Shown here piece after piece: positions 8,119 to 16,158 of a DNA stretch of 51,075 nt (positions within the stretch are counted from its first letter, which is position 1; every line of letters begins with the position of its first letter). The notes beneath the pieces are model-generated. The model worked only from the letters and a program-made list of their open reading frames with translations, made no database searches and had not been told where the DNA came from. A program made the translations under genes and the position numbers. Origin of the DNA: an uncultured Clostridia bacterium (GTDB taxonomy: Bacteria > Bacillota > Clostridia > Christensenellales > Borkfalkiaceae); contig CANQWX010000013.1 in assembly GCA_947627665.1 (NCBI GenBank), positions 1 through 51,075 of the forward strand. Reading direction: 5' to 3'.

Positions 8119-8949
8119 TCATATTGCGATCGGGATCTTTACGTCGAAGGGATGGAATTGGTAGTTTTCGAGATGGAAACTCTCCACCGTGAAAGCGTAA
8201 AAATCTGAAATACTTTCGTCCATGAAAAATTGCGGCGCGGGCAGCGGCTCGCGGGTGATGAGTTCTTCCACAATGGGAACGTGACGGTCGTAGATGTGCG
8301 CGTCGGCAATGACGTGGACAAGCTCCCCCGCTTTCAGCCCGCTTGCCTGCGCGAACATTTTGAGCAGCACCGAATACTGCACCACATTCCAGTTGTTCGC
8401 GGCGAGCATATCCTGCGAGCGTTGGTTCAAAATGCCGTTCAGCGTATCTCCCGAAACGTTGAACGTCATCGAATAGGCGCAAGGATAGAGGTGCATTTCG
8501 TGCAGGTCGGCAAAATTGTAGAGGTTGGTCATGATGCGCCGCGAGGCGGGATCGTGCTTTAAGTCGTAAAGCACCCTGTCCACCTGGTCGAACGCCCCCT
8601 CGGGATATTGACATTTCTGCGCGAGCTGGTAGCCGTAAGCCTTGCCGATCGAGCCGCTCTCGTCCGCCCAGCTGTCCCAGATGTGGGAATGCAGGTCGCG
8701 GATGTTGTTGCTCTTTTTCTGCCAGATCCACAACATCTCGTCGATACAGCTCTTGAACGCCGTGCGGCGGATGGTGAGAATGGGAAATTCTTCCTGCAAA
8801 TTGTAGCGGTTGACGATCCCGAACTTTTTCACCGTGTGCGCGGGCGCGCCGTCCTCCCAGCGGGGGCGGACCTCACGGTCGGTATCCCACACGCCGTGCG
8901 CCAAGATGTCCTTGCAGTTCTGAATGAAAATTTCGTCGGCTCTACTCAT
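8119..8949 (-). CDS. thyA: thymidylate synthase
   Basis: The 276-residue enzyme converts dUMP to dTMP using methylene-tetrahydrofolate. The catalytic Cys157 stands in LYPCAYSMTF. The folate/dUMP-binding segments NQRSQDM, NNWNVVQYS and the late HIYDRH are all present, along with a near-N-terminal Arg region. The start MSRADEIF has an excellent AAAGGAGAGG ribosome binding site. A spurious 58-codon upstream extension was dropped. It is the last gene of the aroK-panE-gltX-thyA group, 49 bases after gltX. The protein resembles the Bacillus ThyA lineage more than the E. coli type, for example in the LYPC rather than LPPC context. Confidence 0.95.
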   Translation of the reverse strand: MSRADEIFIQNCKDILAHGVWDTDREVRPRWEDGAPAHTVKKFGIVNRYNLQEEFPILTIRRTAFKSCIDEMLWIWQKKSNNIRDLHSHIWDSWADESGSIGKAYGYQLAQKCQYPEGAFDQVDRVLYDLKHDPASRRIMTNLYNFADLHEMHLYPCAYSMTFNVSGDTLNGILNQRSQDMLAANNWNVVQYSVLLKMFAQASGLKAGELVHVIADAHIYDRHVPIVEELITREPLPAPQFFMDESISDFYAFTVESFHLENYQFHPFDVKIPIAI

Positions 8950-8998
8950 TTGTCCTCTCCTTTTGTAACGCTCCGTTTTATAGCCTGTCCGCTTACTG

Positions 8999-10630
8999 TC
9001 AAAGTTGTGCTTCGAGCCGCGCGCGGGTCTCTTTTTCGCCCAGGATCTGCTGGATGGTGCAAAGATCGGGGGTGTTCGCCCTGCCCGTCGTGGCGATGCG
9101 CAATATTTCGGCGACGTCTGCAACGCTCCCCTTGTAAGCCTCTGGATTTGCCTTGTAGTCCTTCATCTCGGGGGCAAAGCCGTTCGCCGCCGCCGCCTCT
9201 TTTACCTTTGCAAACCACGTCTGCCCGTCGTCCGCGGGATCGAAAGTTTTCAAAAATGCGGTCAGAACGGCTCTTTTCGTTGCGCCGTCCACGCGGTATT
9301 CGTCCTCCTGCGGGGTGCGCTCGAAGAAAAATTGGATGAATTTCATCGCCTGCGAGGCGGTGGTGAAGTCCTTGCGCCGCTTTTTGCCGCCGATCCCCAT
9401 GCAGAGGGTAAGAACTTTGAGCATCTTTTCGCGGTCCGCAAAATACCCTTTCTGCGCGTCTGTGTCGTACTCATCCGCCCACGTTTTGAGAAAATCGAAC
9501 ATCTCCTCCGCGGAGAGCTTGGAGAGTTCGTCCTTGGAAATATCGTTGAGCTTGTCAAGATCGAACAGCGTTCCGCTCTTGCTCATCTTGCCCGCCGAGA
9601 ACTTGAAACTTTCGAGCGGGGCCTCGGGGTTCTTGCGGTACCACTCCTCGAAATTGGAGTTGAGAAGAGTGAGCATATATACCTTGACGGCGCGGGCAAA
9701 GTACCCCTCTTTGCGGTAAAATTCGAGGGAGAGTTCGGGGTCCTTGCGCTTTGAAAGTTTGCGGCGGGACGAGCCGTCCTGCTTCATGAGCGAGCAATTG
9801 TGCCCGTAGCGCGGCCGCTCGAACCCGAGCGTTTCGAACAGTTCGATGTGGATGGGCAGAGAGGCGAGCCACTCCTCCCCGCGGATGACGAGGGTGGTGC
9901 GCATGAAATGGTCGTCGATGGCGTGCGCAAAGTGGTAGGTTGGAATGCCGTCCGACTTCAAAATGACGACGTCCTGATCGTTTTCGATGACGGTGATATC
10001 CCCCTTGATCTCGTCGTGGAATTTGTGCTTGTTCTCGGGGTTTCCCATCGACTTCAAGCGGATGACAAAGGGCTTGCCCTCGTCCAAATTTTTATAAATT
10101 TCCTCTTCGGTGAGGTTGCGGCACTTGGCGTATTTGCCGTAATAGCCCGTGATCTCTTTCTTTGCGGTCTGCTCCTCGCGGAGGGCGGAAAGCTCCTCCT
10201 CGGTGCAGAAGCACGGGTATGCTCTCCCCTCTTCGATGAGATGTTTGACGAACGCGCGGTAAATTTCGGCGCGCTGGCGCTGGTACCACGGCGCGTACGT
10301 TTCGTCGCCGCCGATCTCGGCGCCCTCGTCAAATTTGATGTCGAAGTAGCGGAGGGCGTTTTTCACCGCCTCCACCGCGCCGTCTACTTTGCGCTTCAAG
10401 TCGGTATCCTCAATGCGCAGATACAGGATGCCGCCGCTCTGGTGGGCGATGCGCTCATTGGCGATCGCCGCGAAGAGGTTCCCGAGGTGGATAAAGCCCG
10501 TGGGCGAGGGCGCAAGACGGGTGACCTCCGCGCCCTTTTCAAGGTCGCGCGGCGGATAAAGCGTTTCGTAGTAAGAAAGTTCGGGATATTCCCCGGGCAG
10601 AAGCCGCTCTGCCAATGCTTTGTAATTCAT
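8999..10630 (-). CDS. gltX: glutamyl-tRNA synthetase
   Basis: The 543-residue class I synthetase charges tRNA-Glu. The HIGH-type signature is APSPTGFIHLGN and the KMSKS-type loop is KLSKRKD. An inserted CFC...YGKYAKC pattern (CxC and YxxxC) suggests a zinc site in the acceptor-binding domain. After the catalytic core comes a KSGTLFDLDKLND segment typical of a clostridial GluRS branch that is longer (about 540-560 residues) than the usual 480. The start at MNYKALAE has GGGAG upstream. It is 52 bases downstream of panE and probably in the same transcript. Whether it also mischarges tRNA-Gln, for use with GatCAB, cannot be seen here. Confidence 0.93.
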   Translation of the reverse strand: MNYKALAERLLPGEYPELSYYETLYPPRDLEKGAEVTRLAPSPTGFIHLGNLFAAIANERIAHQSGGILYLRIEDTDLKRKVDGAVEAVKNALRYFDIKFDEGAEIGGDETYAPWYQRQRAEIYRAFVKHLIEEGRAYPCFCTEEELSALREEQTAKKEITGYYGKYAKCRNLTEEEIYKNLDEGKPFVIRLKSMGNPENKHKFHDEIKGDITVIENDQDVVILKSDGIPTYHFAHAIDDHFMRTTLVIRGEEWLASLPIHIELFETLGFERPRYGHNCSLMKQDGSSRRKLSKRKDPELSLEFYRKEGYFARAVKVYMLTLLNSNFEEWYRKNPEAPLESFKFSAGKMSKSGTLFDLDKLNDISKDELSKLSAEEMFDFLKTWADEYDTDAQKGYFADREKMLKVLTLCMGIGGKKRRKDFTTASQAMKFIQFFFERTPQEDEYRVDGATKRAVLTAFLKTFDPADDGQTWFAKVKEAAAANGFAPEMKDYKANPEAYKGSVADVAEILRIATTGRANTPDLCTIQQILGEKETRARLEAQL

Positions 10631-10682
10631 ATTTCTTTTCTCCCGAAAGATTTTTGAAATGTTTGTTTGCGCCGTGCGGACG

Positions 10683-11615
10683 CTATAACAGCTCCAAGCT
10701 CTCTGGCGAGAGTTCGGCAAGACCGTTTTCGATGTCGTGCACCAAAGAAACCGCGGCGCGCAATGCGGGCGTTTCCACGCCGAGCTTTTCCCCCGCCCTG
10801 ACGACCGCGCCCGCGACAAAGTCGACGTCGCACCGCCGCCCCGCCAGAAGGTCTTTGAGCATGCCCGAGCGAATATCTTTGTGCTTTTTCATCGCCATGG
10901 GAAGAAGCATTCCCGCAAAGGGCAGCAAGAAGAGCTTCAGGATGTCGTGCCCGTTCTGCACGAGGCGCTTGCAGCCTGCCGCCTTGGCAACGGCGATCGT
11001 TTCCTTCATGAGCGCGAGAACGCGCTTTTTCTGCTTTTTGGCAAGTTCTCCGAACGGGCAGCCCGAGATCGCGGACAGCGTGGAGAACGCCGCATTGACG
11101 ACAAGTTTGCTGTAACGGATCTCGGCAAGGTCCCCCACCGTCACCGTAAAGGCGGACGAGAGCAAGCCTTCCAATTCTTTTAGCTTGTCCCCCTTCCCGT
11201 AGGCGCCGAGCGCGAGATGAAATTCCTCCGATGTGAGTTTGACTTCGCCGGGCGCGACGAGTTCCGCTCCCCAGCCGAGCGCGCAGCCGTAAATTCTGTC
11301 CTGTCCAAGGACATTGGCAAGCCCCGCTTCGGGCAGGCCGTTCTGCACGGTGACGAGGGCGCCGTCCCCTTTCAGGAATGGCTCCAAAAAGGCGGCGATC
11401 GCGCCGTTCTCCCGCTGTTTTGTGGCGAGAAAGACGACGTCGTATTCCCCGTTCATCTCTGCGGGAAGGAGCGCGGAATACCCTTCCGCTTTGAGCGCCG
11501 TGACGTGCGCGGCGTTGCGGGTGACAAAGTCGATGGCAAGGGCGGGTTTTTTGCGTGCCAAGCCCGCGCCGAGGCTCGTGCCCATCGCGCCCGCGCCGTA
11601 GATACATACTCTCAT
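10683..11615 (-). CDS. panE: 2-dehydropantoate 2-reductase
   Basis: The 310-residue ketopantoate reductase makes pantoate for coenzyme A. It has the N-terminal NADPH Rossmann motif GAGAMGTSLGAGL, the VQNGL turn, and the C-terminal helical domain with the catalytic Lys in RYSKLVVNA. Its start codon overlaps the aroK stop as ATGA, implying coupled translation. No other pantothenate genes are nearby, so the role is assigned by family. Other ApbA/PanE-fold reductases act on related 2-keto acids, which is the main alternative. Confidence 0.9.
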   Translation of the reverse strand: MRVCIYGAGAMGTSLGAGLARKKPALAIDFVTRNAAHVTALKAEGYSALLPAEMNGEYDVVFLATKQRENGAIAAFLEPFLKGDGALVTVQNGLPEAGLANVLGQDRIYGCALGWGAELVAPGEVKLTSEEFHLALGAYGKGDKLKELEGLLSSAFTVTVGDLAEIRYSKLVVNAAFSTLSAISGCPFGELAKKQKKRVLALMKETIAVAKAAGCKRLVQNGHDILKLFLLPFAGMLLPMAMKKHKDIRSGMLKDLLAGRRCDVDFVAGAVVRAGEKLGVETPALRAAVSLVHDIENGLAELSPESLELL

Positions 11616-12103
11616 ATTTCCAAAAGTTCCGAAACGAGTTCATCGGGCGTTTTTCCCGTGCAATCCACGGTGACGTCCGCATATTTTTCATAGAGCGGCG
11701 CGCGCTCGGCATAGAGTTCTTGCAATGTGGCAACATTCCCCCGCATGACGACCCCGCGCGCCGAAAAGTCGGGAATGCGCGCTTCCGCCTCTTTCCCGCC
11801 GATCTTCAGATAGACGATCCTCCCGAGCGATTTCAGATGCGCCATCGCCTTTTCCGAATAGACAGCGCTCCCGCCCGTTGCGATGACCGCGTTCTTTTCG
11901 GAAATGCCGCAGAGGACTTCCTCTTCGAGCGCGAGAAATCCCTCCGTGCCAAGCCGTGCGAGCGTGGCGGAGAGCGGCTCTCCCGTGGCTGCGCGGATGA
12001 GGCGGTCGCCGTCGAGAAAGGCGCAGCCGCGCTTTTCCGCAAGGAGGCTGCCCACGGTGCTCTTGCCCGAGGCGGGCATTCCGATGAGAACGACATCTTT
12101 CAT
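11612..12103 (-). CDS. aroK: shikimate kinase
   Basis: The 163-residue P-loop kinase phosphorylates shikimate on the way to aromatic amino acids. It has Walker A GMPASGKSTVG, the substrate-binding FLDGDRLI and the glycine loop ATGGSAV, where Ser replaces the usual third Gly. A MRGNVATL stretch is in the lid region. The start MKDVVLIG is preferred over an 18-codon extension through promoter-like sequence. A perfect promoter lies so close that the transcript would begin only a few bases before the ATG. It heads the aroK-panE-gltX-thyA group; other aro genes are not in the window. Confidence 0.9.
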   Translation of the reverse strand: MKDVVLIGMPASGKSTVGSLLAEKRGCAFLDGDRLIRAATGEPLSATLARLGTEGFLALEEEVLCGISEKNAVIATGGSAVYSEKAMAHLKSLGRIVYLKIGGKEAEARIPDFSARGVVMRGNVATLQELYAERAPLYEKYADVTVDCTGKTPDELVSELLEI

Positions 12104-12112
12104 GCTTTTCCT

Positions 12113-12141
12113 ATTATAATATATTGCATGCAAAAAGTCAA
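12113..12141 (-). promoter_or_regulatory. SigA promoter of aroK, very close to the start codon
   Basis: On the minus strand TTGACT (12136-12141) and TATAAT (12113-12118) are 17 bases apart. The -10 ends only nine bases before the aroK ATG (12101-12103), so the expected transcription start leaves almost no leader. The AGGAAA that looks like a ribosome binding site would then lie in untranscribed or extreme 5' sequence. Confidence 0.75.
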
Positions 12142-12182
12142 ACGCGGCGCGCGGCAAGCATAAAATTTTATTGTAAATCCAT

Positions 12183-12211
12183 TTGACATTCTTGCGCCCG
12201 TTTGCTATAAT
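12183..12211 (+). promoter_or_regulatory. consensus SigA promoter of the small lipoprotein gene
   Basis: TTGACA (12183-12188), a 17-base spacer and TATAAT (12206-12211) match the consensus exactly. It drives the gene starting at 12237 and is arranged back to back with the aroK promoter. Confidence 0.9.
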
Positions 12212-12236
12212 AAAAACAATTCAAGGAGGGAGAGAA

Positions 12237-12683
12237 ATGAAAAAGAAAGGATTGCTTTTCAGCTGTATTGTGCTTGCGGTAAGCATGCTGCTCGTGTTCT
12301 GCGGTTGCAGTTCCTACGGCGGCGTCAAGTCCGCTTTCGAGAAAGAGGGCTACAAGGAAACCGAGGTTTCCGAAACCGTCAAGAAGCTCTACGAGAACTT
12401 GGAGGAGTACAAACAGATCTCCAAGGTGGTAAAGCTCCATATCCTGCAAAAGGAAAGCACGGGCGAGGGACTCGATTCCTTCAACATGTTCAACGTTGCC
12501 GTGATCGCGGAGTTCAACAGCACCGAGGAAATGGAAGAGGCGCTCAAGTCCCATGTCACCGCCGAGGACGCAAAGAGCATTTACGACGAACTGCAAAAGC
12601 TCGACGAGGTGAGCGGAAACTGCTTCCTGCTCTACGCGGCCCCCGGCACGAAATGCGCCGAAATTTTCAAAGGCACCAAGTAA
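12237..12683 (+). CDS. small predicted lipoprotein, unknown function
   Basis: The 148-residue protein has a KKK N terminus, a hydrophobic signal segment and a lipobox-like Cys-rich end (LVFCGCSS); the exact modified Cys is ambiguous. The mature part is highly charged and helix-prone. It contains STEEMEEALKSHV and a final CFLLYAAPGTKCAEIFKGTK, reminiscent of small clostridial lipoproteins without known function. A perfect promoter, an AAGGAGGG ribosome binding site and a strong terminator make it a self-contained, probably well expressed unit. It divides aroK from secG. Confidence 0.8.
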   Translation: MKKKGLLFSCIVLAVSMLLVFCGCSSYGGVKSAFEKEGYKETEVSETVKKLYENLEEYKQISKVVKLHILQKESTGEGLDSFNMFNVAVIAEFNSTEEMEEALKSHVTAEDAKSIYDELQKLDEVSGNCFLLYAAPGTKCAEIFKGTK

Positions 12684-12690
12684 GCCCCTG

Positions 12691-12719
12691 ATCCCTTCCT
12701 CTGCGGAAGGGATTTTTTT
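12691..12719 (+). terminator. intrinsic terminator
   Basis: A 9-bp stem (12691-12699 with 12705-12713), five-base loop and seven Ts follow eight bases after the lipoprotein stop. Confidence 0.9.
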
Positions 12720-12748
12720 CGGAATTTTCAAAATACGCCCAAAAAAGG

Positions 12749-12777
12749 TTGTTTTTTCTTCGGCGGTATGCTATAAT
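12749..12777 (+). promoter_or_regulatory. SigA promoter of secG
   Basis: TTGTTT (12749-12754) and TATAAT (12772-12777) are separated by 17 bases, 34 bases before the secG start. Confidence 0.8.
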
Positions 12778-12811
12778 AACCTCTGTATTCTGACTGAAAA
12801 GGAAAAAGGCT

Positions 12812-13120
12812 ATGAATTTCGAAGCTTTTATCGCAAGTTTATTGGCGCCGATCGACTATCCCGCCTACCGCATCACAAGCTTGGTCTTGATCATTCTGAT
12901 GTTCGTTGCGGCGCTCGCGGCGATCATCCTCGTCATGTTCACCCCCGGGAATTCGCAGGGCATCGACGCGCTCGGCGGCTCCAGCGAAACGTTCTACGGA
13001 AAGAACAAGGGCAGGTCTACGGAGTCCCTTCTCAAACGTCTGACGGTCGCCTGCCTCGTAGTGCTGGCGGTCCTCGCGGTGGTGTTCTTCATCATCTCCA
13101 TCGAATCGCTTTGGGCATGA
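12812..13120 (+). CDS. secG: preprotein translocase subunit SecG
   Basis: The 102-residue protein has two transmembrane segments (about 22-45 and 78-98). Between them is the SecG loop with the family words GIDALGGSSETFYGKNKG and RSTESLLKRLT. SecG assists SecYE during protein export. The order secG-rnr-smpB is conserved across Firmicutes. A good AAAAGGAAAAAGG ribosome binding site and the ATG at 12812 fix the start. Confidence 0.93.
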   Translation: MNFEAFIASLLAPIDYPAYRITSLVLIILMFVAALAAIILVMFTPGNSQGIDALGGSSETFYGKNKGRSTESLLKRLTVACLVVLAVLAVVFFIISIESLWA

Positions 13121-13138
13121 TCGGAAACAAGACTTTTT

Positions 13139-13167
13139 ACGGGCGGCGAAAAGCTGCCCGTTTTTTT
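13139..13167 (+). terminator. terminator/attenuator between secG and rnr
   Basis: A 9-bp stem (13139-13147 with 13153-13161, one G-T pair) with a GAAAA loop and seven Ts ends only five bases before the rnr start codon. Expression of rnr from the secG promoter would need read-through. Confidence 0.85.
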
Positions 13168-13172
13168 GACGT

Positions 13173-15266
13173 ATGAACGTAAAACAAGCGCTGCTCGAAA
13201 AATTTCAGGACGGCTCCTTCGCCCTCTGCACCTCGGAACAGATCGCGGCCATGCTGCGCCTTCGGGGAAAGAACGCCGCGGGGCTTAACGACATCCTTCT
13301 CTCCCTCTGCCGCGGGGGCGAGCTGCTTTCGGATAGCCGTTCCCGCTTCGGCACCGCCGAACAATTCGGCGCCAAGCAGGGGGTCTTTCAGGGCAATGAG
13401 CGCGGCTTCGGGTTCGTGTGCTTTCCGGACGGCTCCCCCGATCTCTTTATCCCCCGCCGCGGCGTCTGCGGCGCGCTGCACGGCGACGTTGTGCTCGCCT
13501 TCTGTTCCGGGGGACGTTCGGAGGACGAGGGCGAGATCCTCGCCGTGCTCGAGAGAGGCTGCAAGACGGTCGTCGGGGTGTACCGCCGCGAAGGGCAGGC
13601 GGGCTATCTCGTTCCCGACGACAGACGGCTTTCGGCGGAAATTTTCATTCCCGCAGGCAAACACGCGGGCGCAAAGAGCGGGGCAAAGGCGGTCGCACAG
13701 GTGCGTTCCTTCGAGGGAAGGACCCCCGTGGGCGAGATCGCCGAAGTCCTCGGGCGGGAAGGCGACCTCTTTACGGAGGAGCTTGCCATCATCCGCGCCC
13801 ATAAACTGCACGAAAAATTCCCCGCCGACGCGGAAGCGGAGGGCAAGCGGCAGGCGGCGCGCCCCATCACCGAAAAGGACCTCTACGGCAGGGAGGACCT
13901 CAGAAAAAAACTCGTCATCACGGTGGACGGCGAGGATACGCGGGACATCGACGACGCGATCTCCATCGAAAGACGGGAGGGACGGTTCTATCTCGGCGTG
14001 CACATCGCCGACGTTTCCCACTATGTGGCGCGGGGCAGCCGCCTCGACGAGGAAGCGCTCTCCCGCGGGACGAGCGTCTACTTCCCCGACCGCGTCCTGC
14101 CCATGCTTCCCCCCTCTCTCTCCAACGGGATCTGCTCTTTGAACGAGGGAGAGGACAGGCTCACCCTCTCCTGCTTTATGACGGTGGACGGAAACGGCAG
14201 GGTGACGGCAAAGCGCGTCTGCCCGTCCGTCATTCGCTCCCGCCACCGCATGACCTATACCGACGTCACCAAGATCGCCGAAGGCGACCCCGAAGCGGTC
14301 AAGAAATACCCCGATCTCACCGGATTTGTGGCGATCGCCGCCGAACTCACCCGCATCCTCCAACGTGCTCGGGAAGCGCGCGGGGGCATTGCGCTCGACG
14401 TAAAGGAGGCGAAGATCCTCTACCGTGACGGGAAAATTTCCATTCCCGACTATGAGCGCACCATTTCGCACGAGATGATCGAGGAGTTTATGGTGCTCGC
14501 CAACGAGAGCGTCGCCACCCTCATGACCGAAAAGAACGTCCCCTTCGTCTACCGCATCCACGAAAGACCGACCGCCGAAAAGGCGCAGGGGCTTCTCACC
14601 TTCCTCGCCGAGGCGGGGATCAAGGCGGAACTCGACGCGGAAAACGTGACCCCGCGCCATTACGCGGCGCTGTTGAAGCGCACGGAGGGTTCCCCCCTCT
14701 ATCCCCTTGTCAACCGCGTGATGCTGCGCTCCATGATGAAGGCGCGCTATTCCCCCGAAAACGCGGGACATTTCGGGCTTGCCTCCGCGTGCTATTGCCA
14801 CTTCACCTCCCCCATCCGCCGCTATCCCGACCTGTGCGTCCACCGCATCGTCAAAGAAGCGCTATCCGATCCCGCGGGCACGCGGAAATTCGCGGGCTTT
14901 GTGGAGGAGGCGTCCGTCCGCTCATCGGAGTGCGAGCGGAACGCCGCGGACGCAGAACGGGAAGCGGACGCGCTGTATACGGTCGAATATATGCAGGACA
15001 AGACGGGACAGCGGTACGAAGCGACGATCTCGGGCGCAAATTCCTACGGGCTGTTCGCCGAGCTGAAAAACACGGTGGAGGGATTCATCCCCGTGGAGAC
15101 CCTGCCCGACGACTACTACGAATATCTGGAGGACAGGCACATGTTGCGCGGGCTGAAACATTCCTATATGCTCGGGGAGCGGGTCCGCGTCGAAGTGACG
15201 GGCGTCGACCGCGGTATGCGCAGGACGAATTTCGCGTTGCTCGAAAAAATCGGGAGCTTAAAATGA
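13173..15266 (+). CDS. rnr: ribonuclease R
   Basis: The 697-residue 3'-to-5' exoribonuclease has an N-terminal winged-helix region, cold-shock/OB domains and then the RNB catalytic domain. The metal-binding aspartates follow the E. coli RNase R spacing: D252, D258, D260 and D261 in VDGEDTRDIDDA. A C-terminal S1 domain starts near GQRYEATISGANSYGLF. It degrades structured RNA and works with SmpB/tmRNA in quality control. There is no Shine-Dalgarno sequence before the ATG; the position is taken up by the terminator T-run. The start is therefore the least certain part. Its stop overlaps smpB. Confidence 0.95.
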   Translation: MNVKQALLEKFQDGSFALCTSEQIAAMLRLRGKNAAGLNDILLSLCRGGELLSDSRSRFGTAEQFGAKQGVFQGNERGFGFVCFPDGSPDLFIPRRGVCGALHGDVVLAFCSGGRSEDEGEILAVLERGCKTVVGVYRREGQAGYLVPDDRRLSAEIFIPAGKHAGAKSGAKAVAQVRSFEGRTPVGEIAEVLGREGDLFTEELAIIRAHKLHEKFPADAEAEGKRQAARPITEKDLYGREDLRKKLVITVDGEDTRDIDDAISIERREGRFYLGVHIADVSHYVARGSRLDEEALSRGTSVYFPDRVLPMLPPSLSNGICSLNEGEDRLTLSCFMTVDGNGRVTAKRVCPSVIRSRHRMTYTDVTKIAEGDPEAVKKYPDLTGFVAIAAELTRILQRAREARGGIALDVKEAKILYRDGKISIPDYERTISHEMIEEFMVLANESVATLMTEKNVPFVYRIHERPTAEKAQGLLTFLAEAGIKAELDAENVTPRHYAALLKRTEGSPLYPLVNRVMLRSMMKARYSPENAGHFGLASACYCHFTSPIRRYPDLCVHRIVKEALSDPAGTRKFAGFVEEASVRSSECERNAADAEREADALYTVEYMQDKTGQRYEATISGANSYGLFAELKNTVEGFIPVETLPDDYYEYLEDRHMLRGLKHSYMLGERVRVEVTGVDRGMRRTNFALLEKIGSLK

Positions 15267-15712
15267 AGATCATTGCCGTAAACAAATCCGCCTCCTTCGA
15301 ATATTTTATCGAGGAGCGCTACGAAGCGGGCATCGTGCTCGAAGGAAGCGAGGTAAAATCCCTGCGCGGAGGCAAGGCCTCCCTCGGGGAGTGCTTCTGC
15401 GAGGTCCGCGGCGGAGAAGTCATCGTAAAAAATATGCACATCGCCCTCTACGACAAGAGCGGCGCCTTCTCCACCAAAGACAGCCGCCGCGACAGAAAGT
15501 TGCTCCTGCACAAACAGGAGATCCATAAGATCGTGGGACGGGTCAACGAAAAGGGATACACCCTCGTGCCGCTGAAACTCTATTTCAAGGATGCGCTCGT
15601 CAAGATGGAAGTCGCGCTCTGCCGCGGCAAACACACCTACGATAAAAAGCAGGCGCTCAAGACCCGCGACCAAAAGCGCGCCACCGACCGCGCGATCAAG
15701 GAAATGATATGA
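15263..15712 (+). CDS. smpB: SsrA-binding protein SmpB
   Basis: The 149-residue OB-fold protein binds the tRNA-like part of tmRNA for ribosome rescue. Family words are NKSASFEYFIEE, EGSEVKSLR, LGECFCEV, HIALYDKSG and RDRKLLLHK. The C-terminal tail, needed to occupy the mRNA channel, is complete (KKQALKTRDQKRATDRAIKEMI spans it). Start and rnr stop overlap as ATGA. No tmRNA gene was seen within the window. Confidence 0.95.
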   Translation: MKIIAVNKSASFEYFIEERYEAGIVLEGSEVKSLRGGKASLGECFCEVRGGEVIVKNMHIALYDKSGAFSTKDSRRDRKLLLHKQEIHKIVGRVNEKGYTLVPLKLYFKDALVKMEVALCRGKHTYDKKQALKTRDQKRATDRAIKEMI

Positions 15713-15769
15713 CGCCCGAAGCGGGCAGGATGGGGCCGCAAAACGGCCGAAGATAAGGCCGCGAAAAGA

Positions 15770-15793
15770 GGGAGGCGATGAACGCCTCCCCTT
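15770..15793 (+). terminator. probable terminator after smpB
   Basis: A perfect 8-bp stem GGGAGGCG/CGCCTCCC (15770-15777 with 15783-15790) is followed by a short T run. It stands at the convergent end of smpB and the small phage-like gene. Confidence 0.6.
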
Positions 15794-15837
15794 TCGTTTG
15801 TGCAAAGCCGCAAAGTTTTGCGCGCTTTTGCTCCCTT

Positions 15838-16158
15838 TTACGCCGCATCCTGCGCTTCCTCGGGGAGCGCCATGACGTCCTCGTAGAGCTTTGTGATGAC
15901 GCCGTTGCCGCCGAGATCATGATATGCCTCGTAACTGCGGCGCACCGATTCCTTGACGTAGATGGGACAGTAGCCCCGCTCCATATATTTGTCGTGGTAC
16001 TCGATCAGCTGGCTGCGCAACAGGCTCCGCACGCCCTCGCCGAGCGCCTTCTCCCGCTTGACGCCGTTTTTCAGCCGCGTGACGGCATAGGTCACCGCGC
16101 CGCCCACAACGGAAGCGACCGCGCAGGAAATGACGCTCGAGAGCAAAACTTCGTTCAT
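15838..16158 (-). CDS. phage-like small membrane protein (holin-neighbourhood type)
   Basis: The 106-residue protein has one N-terminal transmembrane segment (about residues 4-25). A soluble part follows with the words GVRSLLRSQLIEYHDKYMERGYCPIY and YEAYHDLGGNG. This combination is common in a family of small proteins in Clostridia phages and prophages, usually near the holin and lysin genes; their function is not established. The start overlaps the lipase stop as ATGA. There is no other phage structural or lysis gene here, so it is more likely a domesticated or transferred pair with the lipase than a prophage. Confidence 0.7.
   Translation of the reverse strand: MNEVLLSSVISCAVASVVGGAVTYAVTRLKNGVKREKALGEGVRSLLRSQLIEYHDKYMERGYCPIYVKESVRRSYEAYHDLGGNGVITKLYEDVMALPEEAQDAA

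Noticed and set aside
13137-14843. 568-codon minus-strand frame opposite rnr
   Set aside because: RNase R on the plus strand has all catalytic motifs; the antisense product is Arg/Gly/His-rich without any family match.
15794-15837. tmRNA gene next to smpB
   Set aside because: The space after smpB is far too short and no tRNA-like ends were found.
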